A stretch of 15,580 bases of DNA from an uncultured Bacteroidales bacterium. Lineage in GTDB: Bacteria > Bacteroidota > Bacteroidia > Bacteroidales > Paludibacteraceae. The position numbers and the translations under genes were made by a program. The stretch spans positions 1-15,580 of the forward strand of contig CALAUY010000051.1 in assembly GCA_937892015.1 (NCBI GenBank). The letters run 5' to 3'. Numbering within the stretch: the first letter of the stretch is position 1; each line of letters starts with the position of its first letter. Of this stretch, positions 5,025 to 13,439 are shown piece by piece. The notes under the pieces were generated by a model, which was not told the origin of the DNA, did no database searches, and was given only the letters and a program-made list of their open reading frames with translations.

Positions 5025-6971
5025 ATGGATCAATCAGAAGAACTGCGGATAGAGTTGCCGGAGAACGCCGGTCGTCCGCTGAAAGAGGGCGAACACTACG
5101 AGCCCATCTTGAAACCCACGAAAACGTACCCGGAAGTGACGGCCTATTCGGTCATCATGGGCGTTGTCATGGCCATCATTTTCTCGGCAGCTGCTGCCTA
5201 TCTGGGGCTGAAAGTGGGACAAGTGTTCGAGGCGGCCATACCCATCGCCATCATCGCTGTGGGCGTGTCGAGTGCCACCAAACGTAAGAACGCACTGGGC
5301 GAGAACGTGATTATCCAGTCGATTGGTGCCTGTTCGGGCGTCATCGTGGCCGGTGCAATCTTCACACTGCCTGCCCTATACATCCTGCAAGCCAAGTACC
5401 CCGAGATAACGGTCAATTTCATGCAGGTGTTCATGTCATCGCTGCTCGGCGGCTGTTTAGGCATCCTCTTCCTCATCCCGTTCCGCAAGTATTTCGTGCA
5501 GACAAAGCACGGCGAGTACCCGTTCCCTGAAGCTACGGCCACCACGCAAGTGCTGGTGTCGGGTGCGCAGGGCGGCAGTCAGGCCAAACCCCTCATCTGG
5601 GCAGCGGCAGTGGGCGGCATCTACGATTTTCTCGTATCTACCTTCGGCCTGTGGGTAGAAACACTCTCCACCCGCATGACCGTTTGGGGCGAGGCTCTGG
5701 CCGCCAAAACCAAGCTCGTCTTCAGCATGAACACGTCGGCAGCAGTACTCGGACTCGGATACATCATCGGCCTCAAGTATGCAGCTGTCATCTGTGCCGG
5801 CTCGTTCTTCGTCTGGTGGGTACTGTTACCTATACTGGGTAGCATGCCGGGCATGGATGCGGTCGATGCCACTGTCCTCTTCAAAGATTATGGTCGCAAC
5901 ATCGGCATTGGCGCAATCGCCATGGCAGGACTGATTGGCATCGTGAAGAACCGCTCCGTCATCGGTAGCGCTTTCGGGTTGGTCAAGCAAGAGTTTGGCA
6001 GCCGCAACAACCCACAGCAGCGCGCAAACATCCTCCGCACCGAGCGTGACCTCTCGATGAAATTCATCGCCATTGCCGTAGTGGCTGCACTCATCATCAC
6101 CCTCGTCTTTTTCTGGGTAGGTGTTCTCCATAACTTCGTTCAAGCACTCGTTGCTTTTCTCGTTGTGGCAGTCATCTCTTTCCTCTTCACCACTGTTGCG
6201 GCAAACGCCATTGCCATCGTGGGTTCTAACCCCGTCAGTGGCATGACGCTGATGACGCTCATCGTGGCATCCGTGGTCTTCGTGGCCGTCGGGATGAAAG
6301 GGCCGAGCGGCATGGTGGGAGCGATGGTCATCGGCGGTGTTGTATGCACCGCGCTCGCAATGGCAGGTTCGTTTATCACCGACCTGAAAATCGGTTACTG
6401 GCTTGGCACCACGCCCAAGAAACAGGAACAGTGGAAATTCCTCGGTGTGCTGGTTTCGGCAGCCACCGTGGGCGGCGTGATGATTCTGCTCAACAAGACC
6501 TACAACTTTGCTTCCGGCGAACTGGCTGCCCCGCAGGCCAACGCCATGGCCGCCGTCATCGAACCGCTGATGTCCGGACAGGGCGCTCCGTGGATGCTCT
6601 ACTTGGCAGGTGCCGTATTGGCACTGATTCTCAATCAGATGGGCGTGCCCGTACTCGCTTTTGCGCTGGGCATGTTTATCCCGTTGCAACTCAACACACC
6701 TCTGCTTGTCGGTGGTTTCATCGCATGGCTCATGGAGCAAGGTAAAGATAAAGAACTCGCTAAGAAACGCTCCGAGAAAGGAACGCTCATTGCCAGCGGT
6801 TTCATCGCCGGTGGTGCACTCATGGGCGTCGTCAGTGCCGCAATCAAGTTCGCCGGCGCAGATTGGTACATGAACGAATGGGCAACCGGTTCAGGCGCAG
6901 AAATACTCAGTATCGTCATGTACGTGGCGCTCTTCGCCTATTTCGTTGTAGCAGCAAGAAAAGTGAAGTAA
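5025..6971 (+). CDS. OPT-family oligopeptide/metal-chelate transporter
   Basis: The 648-residue product is an integral inner-membrane protein with many hydrophobic segments, from about residue 42 to the C-terminus. Conserved blocks of the prokaryotic OPT family are present: YPEVTAYS near 35-42, GENVIIQSIGACSG at 92-105, EYPFPEATATTQVL at 164-177, and QMGVPVLAFALGMFIPLQL at about 538-556. OPT proteins import small peptides, glutathione-like compounds or metal chelates, driven by protons. The substrate cannot be told from sequence. Length is typical for bacterial members and the frame is intact. It is the first gene of a compact plus-strand run, and its stop is one base from the next start codon, so the two are very likely co-translated. 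The start at 5025 is supported by the hydrophilic N-terminal lead typical of the family. Confidence 0.93.
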   Translation: MDQSEELRIELPENAGRPLKEGEHYEPILKPTKTYPEVTAYSVIMGVVMAIIFSAAAAYLGLKVGQVFEAAIPIAIIAVGVSSATKRKNALGENVIIQSIGACSGVIVAGAIFTLPALYILQAKYPEITVNFMQVFMSSLLGGCLGILFLIPFRKYFVQTKHGEYPFPEATATTQVLVSGAQGGSQAKPLIWAAAVGGIYDFLVSTFGLWVETLSTRMTVWGEALAAKTKLVFSMNTSAAVLGLGYIIGLKYAAVICAGSFFVWWVLLPILGSMPGMDAVDATVLFKDYGRNIGIGAIAMAGLIGIVKNRSVIGSAFGLVKQEFGSRNNPQQRANILRTERDLSMKFIAIAVVAALIITLVFFWVGVLHNFVQALVAFLVVAVISFLFTTVAANAIAIVGSNPVSGMTLMTLIVASVVFVAVGMKGPSGMVGAMVIGGVVCTALAMAGSFITDLKIGYWLGTTPKKQEQWKFLGVLVSAATVGGVMILLNKTYNFASGELAAPQANAMAAVIEPLMSGQGAPWMLYLAGAVLALILNQMGVPVLAFALGMFIPLQLNTPLLVGGFIAWLMEQGKDKELAKKRSEKGTLIASGFIAGGALMGVVSAAIKFAGADWYMNEWATGSGAEILSIVMYVALFAYFVVAARKVK

Positions 6972-6972
6972 C

Positions 6973-7797
6973 ATGTCGCAGACAGTCATATACATATTGA
7001 TCGCGGTTTTTGTTGCGCTCTTCGCCTTCATCTACCGTTTCTTCACCAATCCGTTCTTCTTCGCGCGGGTGGTACGGTTCTTTCTCTGTTTTCGCTACCG
7101 AGCGGAGCTCCGAGGGTTCGAGCAAGTGATGAGTTCACCCAGATTCCTCATCATGCCCAACCACCCCGCATATGTTGACCCCTTCCTCCTCTTTACTGCC
7201 ATATACGCGCGCAACCGCAAAGCGAGCCCGATGACCGACGAGAAATTTTTTCGCAACGCCGCGTACAGACAGATACTCAAACTCGGCGATGCTGTCATTG
7301 TGCCTGACCTCACAAAGAACCGCTCCGAGGTAGCTGTTCGGCAGGCCGCAGAGTTGGTGCATATTGCCGTAAAAGCACTCGATGAGGGACGCTCGCTCGT
7401 CTTCTATCCATCGGGGCACGTCACGCTTGATGGCAAAGAGAATATAGGCGCGCGGCGACTCGCTTTCGAGACTGTCTCCTCCATACAACTCTCACCTGCC
7501 GACAGCCCGCTCCGGCAAGTGCGACTCTTCTTACTGCGCACTCGCGGCCTGGAAACGAGCCGAACGGCAAAATCGCGGAGCAAACTGCTCGACAAAAAAG
7601 GGCATGTGCGGCAAGATGCCCTGCCATGGACGTTCACGCAGCCCAAATGGTATCAACGTCGGCACGTCACAATGCATTTCGAGGACATGACCGACACGCT
7701 CCTTGAGTGGGCTCGGCAGTACGACAAGAGCGGATTCAACCGCAAACTGGAAGAGTGGTACAACCAAACCAACGAATCACCCAAGCAAACGAATTAA
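6973..7797 (+). CDS. PlsC-like lysophospholipid acyltransferase
   Basis: The 274-residue protein has one N-terminal membrane segment (about 4-24) and then an acyltransferase domain. The catalytic HX4D motif is NHPAYVD at 63-69, with H64 and D69. The glycerophosphate-binding motif is FYPSGHVT at 144-151, where most PlsC enzymes have FPEG; the glutamate is replaced by serine. A YPSG variant occurs, as I recall, in lysophospholipid acyltransferase branches found alone or fused to acyl-CoA ligase or transporter domains, so activity is likely but not certain. The expected role is acyl transfer to a lysophospholipid at the inner membrane. It starts one base after the OPT gene and ends 13 bases before pgk. 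It carries no fused domain; the C-terminal 20 residues are hydrophilic and poorly conserved in character. Confidence 0.85.
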   Translation: MSQTVIYILIAVFVALFAFIYRFFTNPFFFARVVRFFLCFRYRAELRGFEQVMSSPRFLIMPNHPAYVDPFLLFTAIYARNRKASPMTDEKFFRNAAYRQILKLGDAVIVPDLTKNRSEVAVRQAAELVHIAVKALDEGRSLVFYPSGHVTLDGKENIGARRLAFETVSSIQLSPADSPLRQVRLFLLRTRGLETSRTAKSRSKLLDKKGHVRQDALPWTFTQPKWYQRRHVTMHFEDMTDTLLEWARQYDKSGFNRKLEEWYNQTNESPKQTN

Positions 7798-7810
7798 AAC
7801 TTTACATATT

Positions 7811-9058
7811 ATGAAGATTTCTGACTACAAATTTGCCGGCAAAAAGGCCATTGTTCGAGTGGATTTCAACGTCCCCCTCGATGAAAACGGAAAAATCACT
7901 GACGACACCCGCATCCGCGGCGCATTGCCAACGCTCAAGTACATCCTCGACAATGGAGGAGCACTCATCATCATGTCGCATATGGGCAAACCCAAGGGCA
8001 AAGTGAACGCTAAGATGAGTCTCTCACAGATAGTAGATGCCGTCAGCGCGGCGCTGGGCGTGCCCGTTATGTTCGCACCCGACTGCGCCAAAGCACACGA
8101 AGCGGCTACATCCCTCAAAGCAGGAGAAGTGCTGATGCTCGAGAACTTGCGGTTCTACCCCGAAGAAGAGGGCAAACCCGTGGGTATCGACAAAGAAGAC
8201 CCGGCATACGATGAGGCCAAGAAAGAGATGAAAGAGCGCCAGAAAACGTTCGCCAAGACGCTCGCATCGTACGCCGACTGCTACGTGATGGACGCGTTCG
8301 GAACGGCTCATCGCAAGCATGCATCCACGGCCGTCATTGCCGACTATTTCGACCAAGACAACAAGATGCTCGGCTTCTTGATGGAGAAAGAAGTGGCAGC
8401 TGTCGATGCAGTCCTCTCCGACATCAAACGTCCGTTCGTGGCTGTCATGGGCGGCTCGAAAGTGTCAAGTAAGATAGGTATCATCGAGAACCTGCTCGGC
8501 AAGGTCGATAAACTGATTCTCTGCGGTGGCATGACATATACGTTCAGCAAAGCACACGGCGGCGAGATAGGCGGTTCTATCTGCGAGAACGACAAACTGG
8601 ACGTGGCTCTCGGTGTAGAGGAACTGGCCAAAAAGAACGGCGTCGAACTGGTGATGGCACCCGATGCTGTCTGTGGTGACAGTTTCTCCAACGATGCTAA
8701 TCGTAAGGTGTTCCCATCGGACGCTATTCCTGCCGGATGGGAAGGGATGGATGCCGGCCCCGAAGCACAGAAACGCTTTGCCGATGCTCTACGTGGTGCA
8801 AAGACCATCCTCTGGAACGGTCCTGCAGGTGTCTTTGAGTTCGACAATTTCTGCGAGGGCAGTCGCGCCATTGGCAACGCCATCGCTGAAGCAACCGCTA
8901 ACGGCGCTTTCTCCCTCATCGGTGGTGGCGACTCTGTGGCATGCGTCAACAAGTTCGGACTGGCCGACAAAGTGTCGTATATCTCCACCGGTGGCGGCGC
9001 ACTGCTCGAAGCAGTCGAGGGCAAAGTGCTCCCGGGCGTTGCGGCAATAAAAGGCTAA
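7811..9058 (+). CDS. pgk: Phosphoglycerate kinase
   Basis: This 415-residue enzyme moves a phosphate between 1,3-bisphosphoglycerate and ADP in glycolysis, making ATP and 3-phosphoglycerate in the cytoplasm. Substrate-binding motifs are complete: VRVDFNVPLD at 15-24, DTRIRG at 32-37, and SHMGKPKGK at 56-64. The nucleotide-binding half has GGSKVSSK near 214-221, NGPAGVFEFDNF near 336-347 and GGGDSV near 371-376. The length is normal for Bacteroidota. The same frame stays open upstream to 7703, but the ATG at 7811 starts at the conserved N-terminus, lies 13 bases after the previous stop and follows an A/T-rich leader, so it is preferred. No separate promoter was recognised, so transcription probably comes through from the OPT gene. 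Confidence 0.97.
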   Translation: MKISDYKFAGKKAIVRVDFNVPLDENGKITDDTRIRGALPTLKYILDNGGALIIMSHMGKPKGKVNAKMSLSQIVDAVSAALGVPVMFAPDCAKAHEAATSLKAGEVLMLENLRFYPEEEGKPVGIDKEDPAYDEAKKEMKERQKTFAKTLASYADCYVMDAFGTAHRKHASTAVIADYFDQDNKMLGFLMEKEVAAVDAVLSDIKRPFVAVMGGSKVSSKIGIIENLLGKVDKLILCGGMTYTFSKAHGGEIGGSICENDKLDVALGVEELAKKNGVELVMAPDAVCGDSFSNDANRKVFPSDAIPAGWEGMDAGPEAQKRFADALRGAKTILWNGPAGVFEFDNFCEGSRAIGNAIAEATANGAFSLIGGGDSVACVNKFGLADKVSYISTGGGALLEAVEGKVLPGVAAIKG

Positions 9059-9111
9059 ACGACAAACAGTACAAACCATTATCTACAGAATAAACAATAA
9101 ACACAGAGAAT

Positions 9112-9555
9112 ATGGAAATTGTAGGAAAAGTTATTCAAGTTCTCCCGTTGCAACAAGGCATTAGTAGCCGTTCGGGCAATCCATGGACCATCAAGACATT
9201 CATTATTGAGACGCAAGAGAACTACCCGCGAAAGGTGGCGATTGAAATCTTCGGCGACCAGCGTATTGCCGACAATCCTGCCGAAGTGGATCAGATAGTT
9301 ACCATCAGTTTCGACCTTGAGAGCCGCGAGTTCAATGGTCGTTGGTACACCAGTGTCCGCGCATGGAAAGTGCTGCAAGGCGTTCAGACTCAAGCTGTTC
9401 AGCAACCGCAGCCCGTTCAGCCCGTTCAGCCTGCTCAGCCCACGCCGATGGCGACACAAGGGATGGGTGTTCCCGTCCAAGCACCCGCTGCGCCTGTGAC
9501 GAGTACGTTCGACGCAGTGGCCGAACAGGGTGACGACACCGATCTACCCTTCTAA
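9112..9555 (+). CDS. DUF3127 OB-fold protein with SSB-like acidic tip
   Basis: Residues 1-88 match the DUF3127 family, common in Bacteroidota and related to single-stranded DNA-binding OB folds: MEIVGKVIQVLP at the start, SGNPWTIKTFIIET at 21-34 and SREFNGRWYTSVRAWKV at 71-87. A flexible linker rich in Q, P and A follows (about 90-135); it includes PVQPVQPAQP, encoded by three 9-bp units at 9412-9438. The protein ends DDTDLPF, very similar to the acidic tip of bacterial SSB (DDIPF or DDLPF type), which docks repair proteins including RecO. The whole plan, OB fold plus disordered linker plus acidic tip, is that of an SSB. It is 53 bases after pgk and two genes before recO. Family assignment is firm; a role in DNA repair or replication is inference. 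Confidence 0.88.
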   Translation: MEIVGKVIQVLPLQQGISSRSGNPWTIKTFIIETQENYPRKVAIEIFGDQRIADNPAEVDQIVTISFDLESREFNGRWYTSVRAWKVLQGVQTQAVQQPQPVQPVQPAQPTPMATQGMGVPVQAPAAPVTSTFDAVAEQGDDTDLPF

Positions 9556-9567
9556 ACCGAGCGAGTC

Positions 9568-10944
9568 GTGAAGAAGCGAACCGGTTGGTTGATAGTGTTT
9601 CTGCTCATCCTCGCGGCGGGCATCACCTTGTGTGTTCTCCGCTGGGATGCGTGGTTCACTAACCCTGCCGAGCCGCTCTACGACGTACCTGCCGAGCCGC
9701 ACAACATCGTCCTCACGTTCGGGGCAGATGCCGCCACCGAGCGTTGCATCTCTTGGCGTGCAGGGCAAGACGCCACGCTCGTTTCGCGACTACTGCTCAC
9801 CAACAAGCAAAACGGGATAACGGACACTTTTCCCGCTGTGTCTGCCTTAGTCGCCTCACGCAGCGGCGAGGCCGTGTTCCACCAAGTGCAGCTCAACGCT
9901 CTCCGTCCGGGCAGATACGCCTATACTGTCGAGACGGGCGGGCGACGCTCGCAACAGCAGCACTTCGAAGTGCCGGACTACAGTTCAGACCGCGACACGT
10001 TTCTCCTCTTCGGCGACTTACAGTACACCGCGCTCGACGAGGCCACCCGTTTCATGGAGACGGCGTTCATGACCGTCCCTGAGGTCGATTTCTGCGCATA
10101 TATCGGAGACATCATCGAGCGACCTACTGACGACTACTGGCAACTCTTCTTCTCCTCCATGGACGGTCGAACTGCCTGCTTACCGCAAGTGGCAACACTC
10201 GGCAACCACGAGTACCTGAAAGGTGTTCGCAAGCATTACGATGTCCGCTGGCCGTACATCTTCGTCAACCCCGAGAATGGTCCGGAACGCTTTCTCGGTC
10301 GCTCGTTCTTCGTTGATTTCCCCTTCATGCGCCTCATCGTTCTCGACACCGACGCGCTGCAACGTGTCTCTGACTACACCGTTCTCCGCACCTGGCTCAC
10401 ACAAGTGCTGCACTACGAATCGACCCAGTGGAACCGCACGGACAAACAGAACGACCGATGGAAAGTGGTGCTGATGCATCATCCCGTCTATTCGGCGGGC
10501 ATGGGTCGCGATAATCCCACAGTGGCATGGGCACTCAGTTACGCGTTGCACCACGCCGACCTGGTGGTGGCAGGGCACGACCACAACTACGCCCGTCATC
10601 GTCATCACGGCTCAACACCCGCTTTCGTCATTCTCTCGTCCAGTGCCAAATCGTACTTACCCAAATGCAGTCCTGTGGAGGAGCGACTTGGCAGCAACCA
10701 CGCTTTCTTCTCGCGGGTGATTATCGATGACGATACGTTGGCGATGCGCACCTATCTCGTGGACTCACTGTCCGGACCATTGGTGTACGACGACCTCCTC
10801 TTCGTCAAGAACGGCGATGAGACAACCGTGCTGCAAGCCGACTCACTTCCTGCCGAACGGCTCGAACTGCCGGCACGATACGAGGGACGCAGCGACATGA
10901 GTGTCCGTCGCTTCCTTAACCGACGCAACGCCCGCTTTGAATAG
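9568..10944 (+). CDS. Membrane-anchored metallophosphoesterase, purple acid phosphatase-like
   Basis: The 458-residue protein begins with a GTG codon 12 bases after the previous stop. Residues 6-25 form a signal anchor or uncleaved signal peptide. A beta-rich domain at about 44-135 is like the N-terminal fibronectin-type domain of purple acid phosphatases (ERCISWRAG, HQVQLNALRPGRYAYTVETG). The calcineurin-like catalytic domain has all metal-ligand blocks in order: GDLQY at 149-153, GDIIE at 180-184, GNHEY at 212-216, HHPVY at 304-308 and GHDHNY at 336-341. It should hydrolyse phosphate esters on the periplasmic side, held by its anchor; the true substrate is unknown. The C-terminal tail from about 405 is not conserved in character. 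Its last 44 bases overlap the GTG proposed as the recO start. Confidence 0.9.
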   Translation: MKKRTGWLIVFLLILAAGITLCVLRWDAWFTNPAEPLYDVPAEPHNIVLTFGADAATERCISWRAGQDATLVSRLLLTNKQNGITDTFPAVSALVASRSGEAVFHQVQLNALRPGRYAYTVETGGRRSQQQHFEVPDYSSDRDTFLLFGDLQYTALDEATRFMETAFMTVPEVDFCAYIGDIIERPTDDYWQLFFSSMDGRTACLPQVATLGNHEYLKGVRKHYDVRWPYIFVNPENGPERFLGRSFFVDFPFMRLIVLDTDALQRVSDYTVLRTWLTQVLHYESTQWNRTDKQNDRWKVVLMHHPVYSAGMGRDNPTVAWALSYALHHADLVVAGHDHNYARHRHHGSTPAFVILSSSAKSYLPKCSPVEERLGSNHAFFSRVIIDDDTLAMRTYLVDSLSGPLVYDDLLFVKNGDETTVLQADSLPAERLELPARYEGRSDMSVRRFLNRRNARFE

Positions 10945-11566
10945 CAAGACCGACGCCATAGTACTCCACCTTGCTCCGCATAGCGAGAAAGCATCGCTAC
11001 TCCACCTCTACACCCGCCAACACGGGCGCACACTTCTCCTCGTCTATGGGCGACATAGCCGCAAAAACAAGGGCGTTCAAGCACTGCTCGAACCCCTGTC
11101 TATCCTGCACGTCGAAGCGGTGATGCACGACAATGGCACAATCGGTCAACTGCGCGAATGTTCGCTTGCGTACGTCCCGACGCGGCTCCTTTTCGACAAC
11201 AACCGCCGCTGCGTGGCACTCTTCATCGCCGAGATGCTCAGTCGTACCCTCTCTCACCCGCAACAAGACGAGATGCTCTACGATTTTCTTGTGGAGACTA
11301 TCCGCGAACTGGACACGTGCGATGACCCGCAGAACGCACACATCCGTTTCCTCATCCATTATGCCGCGATACTGGGATTCGCCATCGATTTCACTGACCC
11401 CGAGAACCAAGCCCTCGCAGTCCTGCAACCGCTACTCTCGCAACCGCTGAGCCGTTTCCCGCGCAAAGCGGCCCTGCACGCACTGCTCGACTACTACAGC
11501 CGGCACGTGCCTGATTTCACAATGCCTAACTCACTGCCCGTACTCGAAGCGGTCTTCAACGACTGA
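10901..11566 (+). CDS. recO: DNA repair protein RecO
   Basis: RecO loads RecA onto SSB-coated single-stranded DNA in the RecFOR pathway. The N-terminal OB fold is recognisable: KTDAIVLHLAPHSEKASLLHLYT at about 16-38, then GRTLLLVYG at 42-50 and ALLEPLSILHVE at 61-72. The helical C-terminal part has FDNNRRCVALFIAEMLSRTL at about 98-117 and LYDFLVETIRELD. Zinc-finger cysteines are absent. The longest frame starts with GTG at 10901, giving 221 residues and a 44-base overlap with the previous gene. A TTG at 10937 (codon 13) would give 209 residues beginning just before KTDAIVLH, where RecO proteins usually start, so the shorter form is also likely. At its 3' end it overlaps the convergent antiporter gene by 11 bases. 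Confidence 0.85.
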   Translation: MSVASLTDATPALNSKTDAIVLHLAPHSEKASLLHLYTRQHGRTLLLVYGRHSRKNKGVQALLEPLSILHVEAVMHDNGTIGQLRECSLAYVPTRLLFDNNRRCVALFIAEMLSRTLSHPQQDEMLYDFLVETIRELDTCDDPQNAHIRFLIHYAAILGFAIDFTDPENQALAVLQPLLSQPLSRFPRKAALHALLDYYSRHVPDFTMPNSLPVLEAVFND

Positions 11567-13439
11567 ACTCTAATTTCTGTTGGGGAAAGACGACGAGCAC
11601 GTTGCGATGCTTGAAATGCTTGCGAAGCTCTTCAGGCACGTGGGTCATGTGCGAATGGAAAGAGATGGTGGATGGTCGTGCCTGCACCACCACCAAGAGG
11701 TCGTTCTGGGCCATCGTCTTTGCGATGCGCGGCAGAACAGTCCAGTCGGTCATTACCTCTTGCGTCACGTTGGAGTGCGTCTGCGTGACGATTGCAGCCA
11801 CCATGTGCCGCCAGTCGCTGTAACCGAACTCTTTCTGCGCATGCTCGGGAGCGAGGATGCGGATGTTGTTGATGGTCTTCAGTGGTTGGATGGTATGCAA
11901 GAACCAGAGTCCCTGCCCGGCACTGGTGAGCAGCGGATGGAGAGCTCCGTAACCATCTGACTCATCGTCCGGCAAACCGGCGATGATATGGGTGATCTGC
12001 TCGGCCTCAGCGATTGCGAGGATGCCATTGGAGATATTCACTGCTAACTGGGTATGAATGCTCATCCGGTGATCTGTGGCGGCACTGATACGCGCTACTC
12101 GCTCTAAGTGTTGCTCCACTTGCCGCCGCTCTTCGGGTCTGCGAATGACTGCCATCGCATGCAAGGCGTTCTGCCTGTCGGCCACCATTGTGGCCAGTTC
12201 CACCAAAGCGGGACTGTTCTTGGGGTTGGCGATGGGCAGTAAGATACGTGCGGGCGAGACGGGCATCGGGGCGGAGATGTCATCGAGTGCCACGTGCTTG
12301 GCAGCAGATTCCGTGACGAACGATGAGATGGCGCACGTGACGAGAATCATGATGACGGTGGCGTTGAGGATATTCACATCGAAAAGACCCGCATCAAAAG
12401 CTATTGTCACCATTGCGAGCGAGCCTGCTGCTTTGGCAGAGGAGAGTCCGAAAGTGAGAGCCCGCTCATGGCTCGTAAGGCGGAACGATTTTTGTGCCAA
12501 CCATGCGGCCAACCATTTGCCGAGCAGCGTAGCGATGCAGATGCCCAACGTAACCATCAGCACTGTCCCCGCGCCCGACGATGTATTGGGGAAAGAGACG
12601 AGCAGCCCGACCGAGACGAGGAAGATAGGGATGAAAAGGGCGTTCCCGACAAAATGAATCTTGTTCATCAGCGGCGAGAGGTTAGGAATCTGTCGGTTGA
12701 GTGCCAGTCCTGCCAGAAAAACGCCGAGCACGGGTTCGAGGCCGGCTAACCATGCCAACACGCCCGCTATTGCGGCCATCAGGATGACGAACGTGAACTC
12801 CACAATCGGGTCGTTGAAACGTTTGAACACCTGTTCGGCGAGTCGAGGCGTGAGGTAGAAAAGGGTGACGAGCATCACGACCGAGCCGAGTCCCATCCGC
12901 AACCACAGCATTGCTCCGCTGTTGCCGTGAACGGTGGAGGTCATCACGGCCAACACCACCATTGCAGCCGTCACGGCCACGACAGTACCACCGATAATCA
13001 AGCTCACCGAACGGTTACTCTGGATATTGTACCGACTGACCACAGGGTACGTGAGCAGCGTGTGACTGCCGAGCATTGCCCCCAGCAAGACCGATGCGTG
13101 AGTAGGGTAGTGCAGCCCCCGGAAACTGACGGCAAAACCGAGCAATGCGGGCAGAACGAACGTATATACGCCGAAGAGCATACTCCCCCATTTCTCGCGA
13201 TGCAAGTCGCTCAGGCTAATCTCTATCCCCGATGTGAACATCAGATACAGCAACCCGAAATTGCCCAGCGTAGCGATAGTGTCCGTCCGTTCGACCCATC
13301 CGAGACACTGTGGCCCGATTAGCACGCCCGCGAGGATAAGACCTACGATGGATGGCAGGTGCAGCTTCTCGCAGAGGATGGGAACTGCGAGGATAATCAG
13401 CAACAAGATAGCAGCAGTAATGAGCGGATGAGTAATCAT
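11556..13439 (-). CDS. CPA2-family cation:proton antiporter with C-terminal USP-like domain
   Basis: The 627-residue protein has a Na+/H+ exchanger domain with about twelve hydrophobic segments in residues 1-390. Visible family features are LPSIVGLILAGVLIGP at 28-43, TSGIEISL at 69-76, LGVFLAGLALNRQIPNL in the middle, and a late FGLSSAKAAGSLA segment. Residues from about 400 to 620 are cytoplasmic and look like a divergent universal stress protein (USP) region: ARILLPIANPKNSPALVELATMVA begins like a USP alpha/beta fold, and the tail includes DLLVVVQARPSTISFH and VLVVFP. The role is exchange of Na+ or K+ for protons at the inner membrane, with the tail probably regulating it; ion preference is unknown. 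Its start codon overlaps the uvrA stop as ATGA, so translation is probably coupled. Its stop lies inside the convergent recO gene. Confidence 0.9.
   Translation of the reverse strand: MITHPLITAAILLLIILAVPILCEKLHLPSIVGLILAGVLIGPQCLGWVERTDTIATLGNFGLLYLMFTSGIEISLSDLHREKWGSMLFGVYTFVLPALLGFAVSFRGLHYPTHASVLLGAMLGSHTLLTYPVVSRYNIQSNRSVSLIIGGTVVAVTAAMVVLAVMTSTVHGNSGAMLWLRMGLGSVVMLVTLFYLTPRLAEQVFKRFNDPIVEFTFVILMAAIAGVLAWLAGLEPVLGVFLAGLALNRQIPNLSPLMNKIHFVGNALFIPIFLVSVGLLVSFPNTSSGAGTVLMVTLGICIATLLGKWLAAWLAQKSFRLTSHERALTFGLSSAKAAGSLAMVTIAFDAGLFDVNILNATVIMILVTCAISSFVTESAAKHVALDDISAPMPVSPARILLPIANPKNSPALVELATMVADRQNALHAMAVIRRPEERRQVEQHLERVARISAATDHRMSIHTQLAVNISNGILAIAEAEQITHIIAGLPDDESDGYGALHPLLTSAGQGLWFLHTIQPLKTINNIRILAPEHAQKEFGYSDWRHMVAAIVTQTHSNVTQEVMTDWTVLPRIAKTMAQNDLLVVVQARPSTISFHSHMTHVPEELRKHFKHRNVLVVFPQQKLEFSR

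Noticed and set aside
4725..5033. Minus-strand frame of 102 codons in the divergent promoter region
   Set aside because: It reads through both promoters and A/T-rich spacer; the peptide has no domain character.
5826..6740. Minus-strand frame of 304 codons opposite the OPT gene
   Set aside because: It is antisense to conserved transporter sequence and is rich in H, D, E and C, as expected for the complement of a membrane protein gene.
7703..7810. Upstream extension of pgk
   Set aside because: It overlaps the end of the acyltransferase gene in another frame, and the conserved enzyme N-terminus begins at the ATG at 7811.
8344..9024. Minus-strand frame of 226 codons opposite pgk
   Set aside because: Antisense to a complete, highly conserved enzyme and of S/P/A-rich composition without domains.
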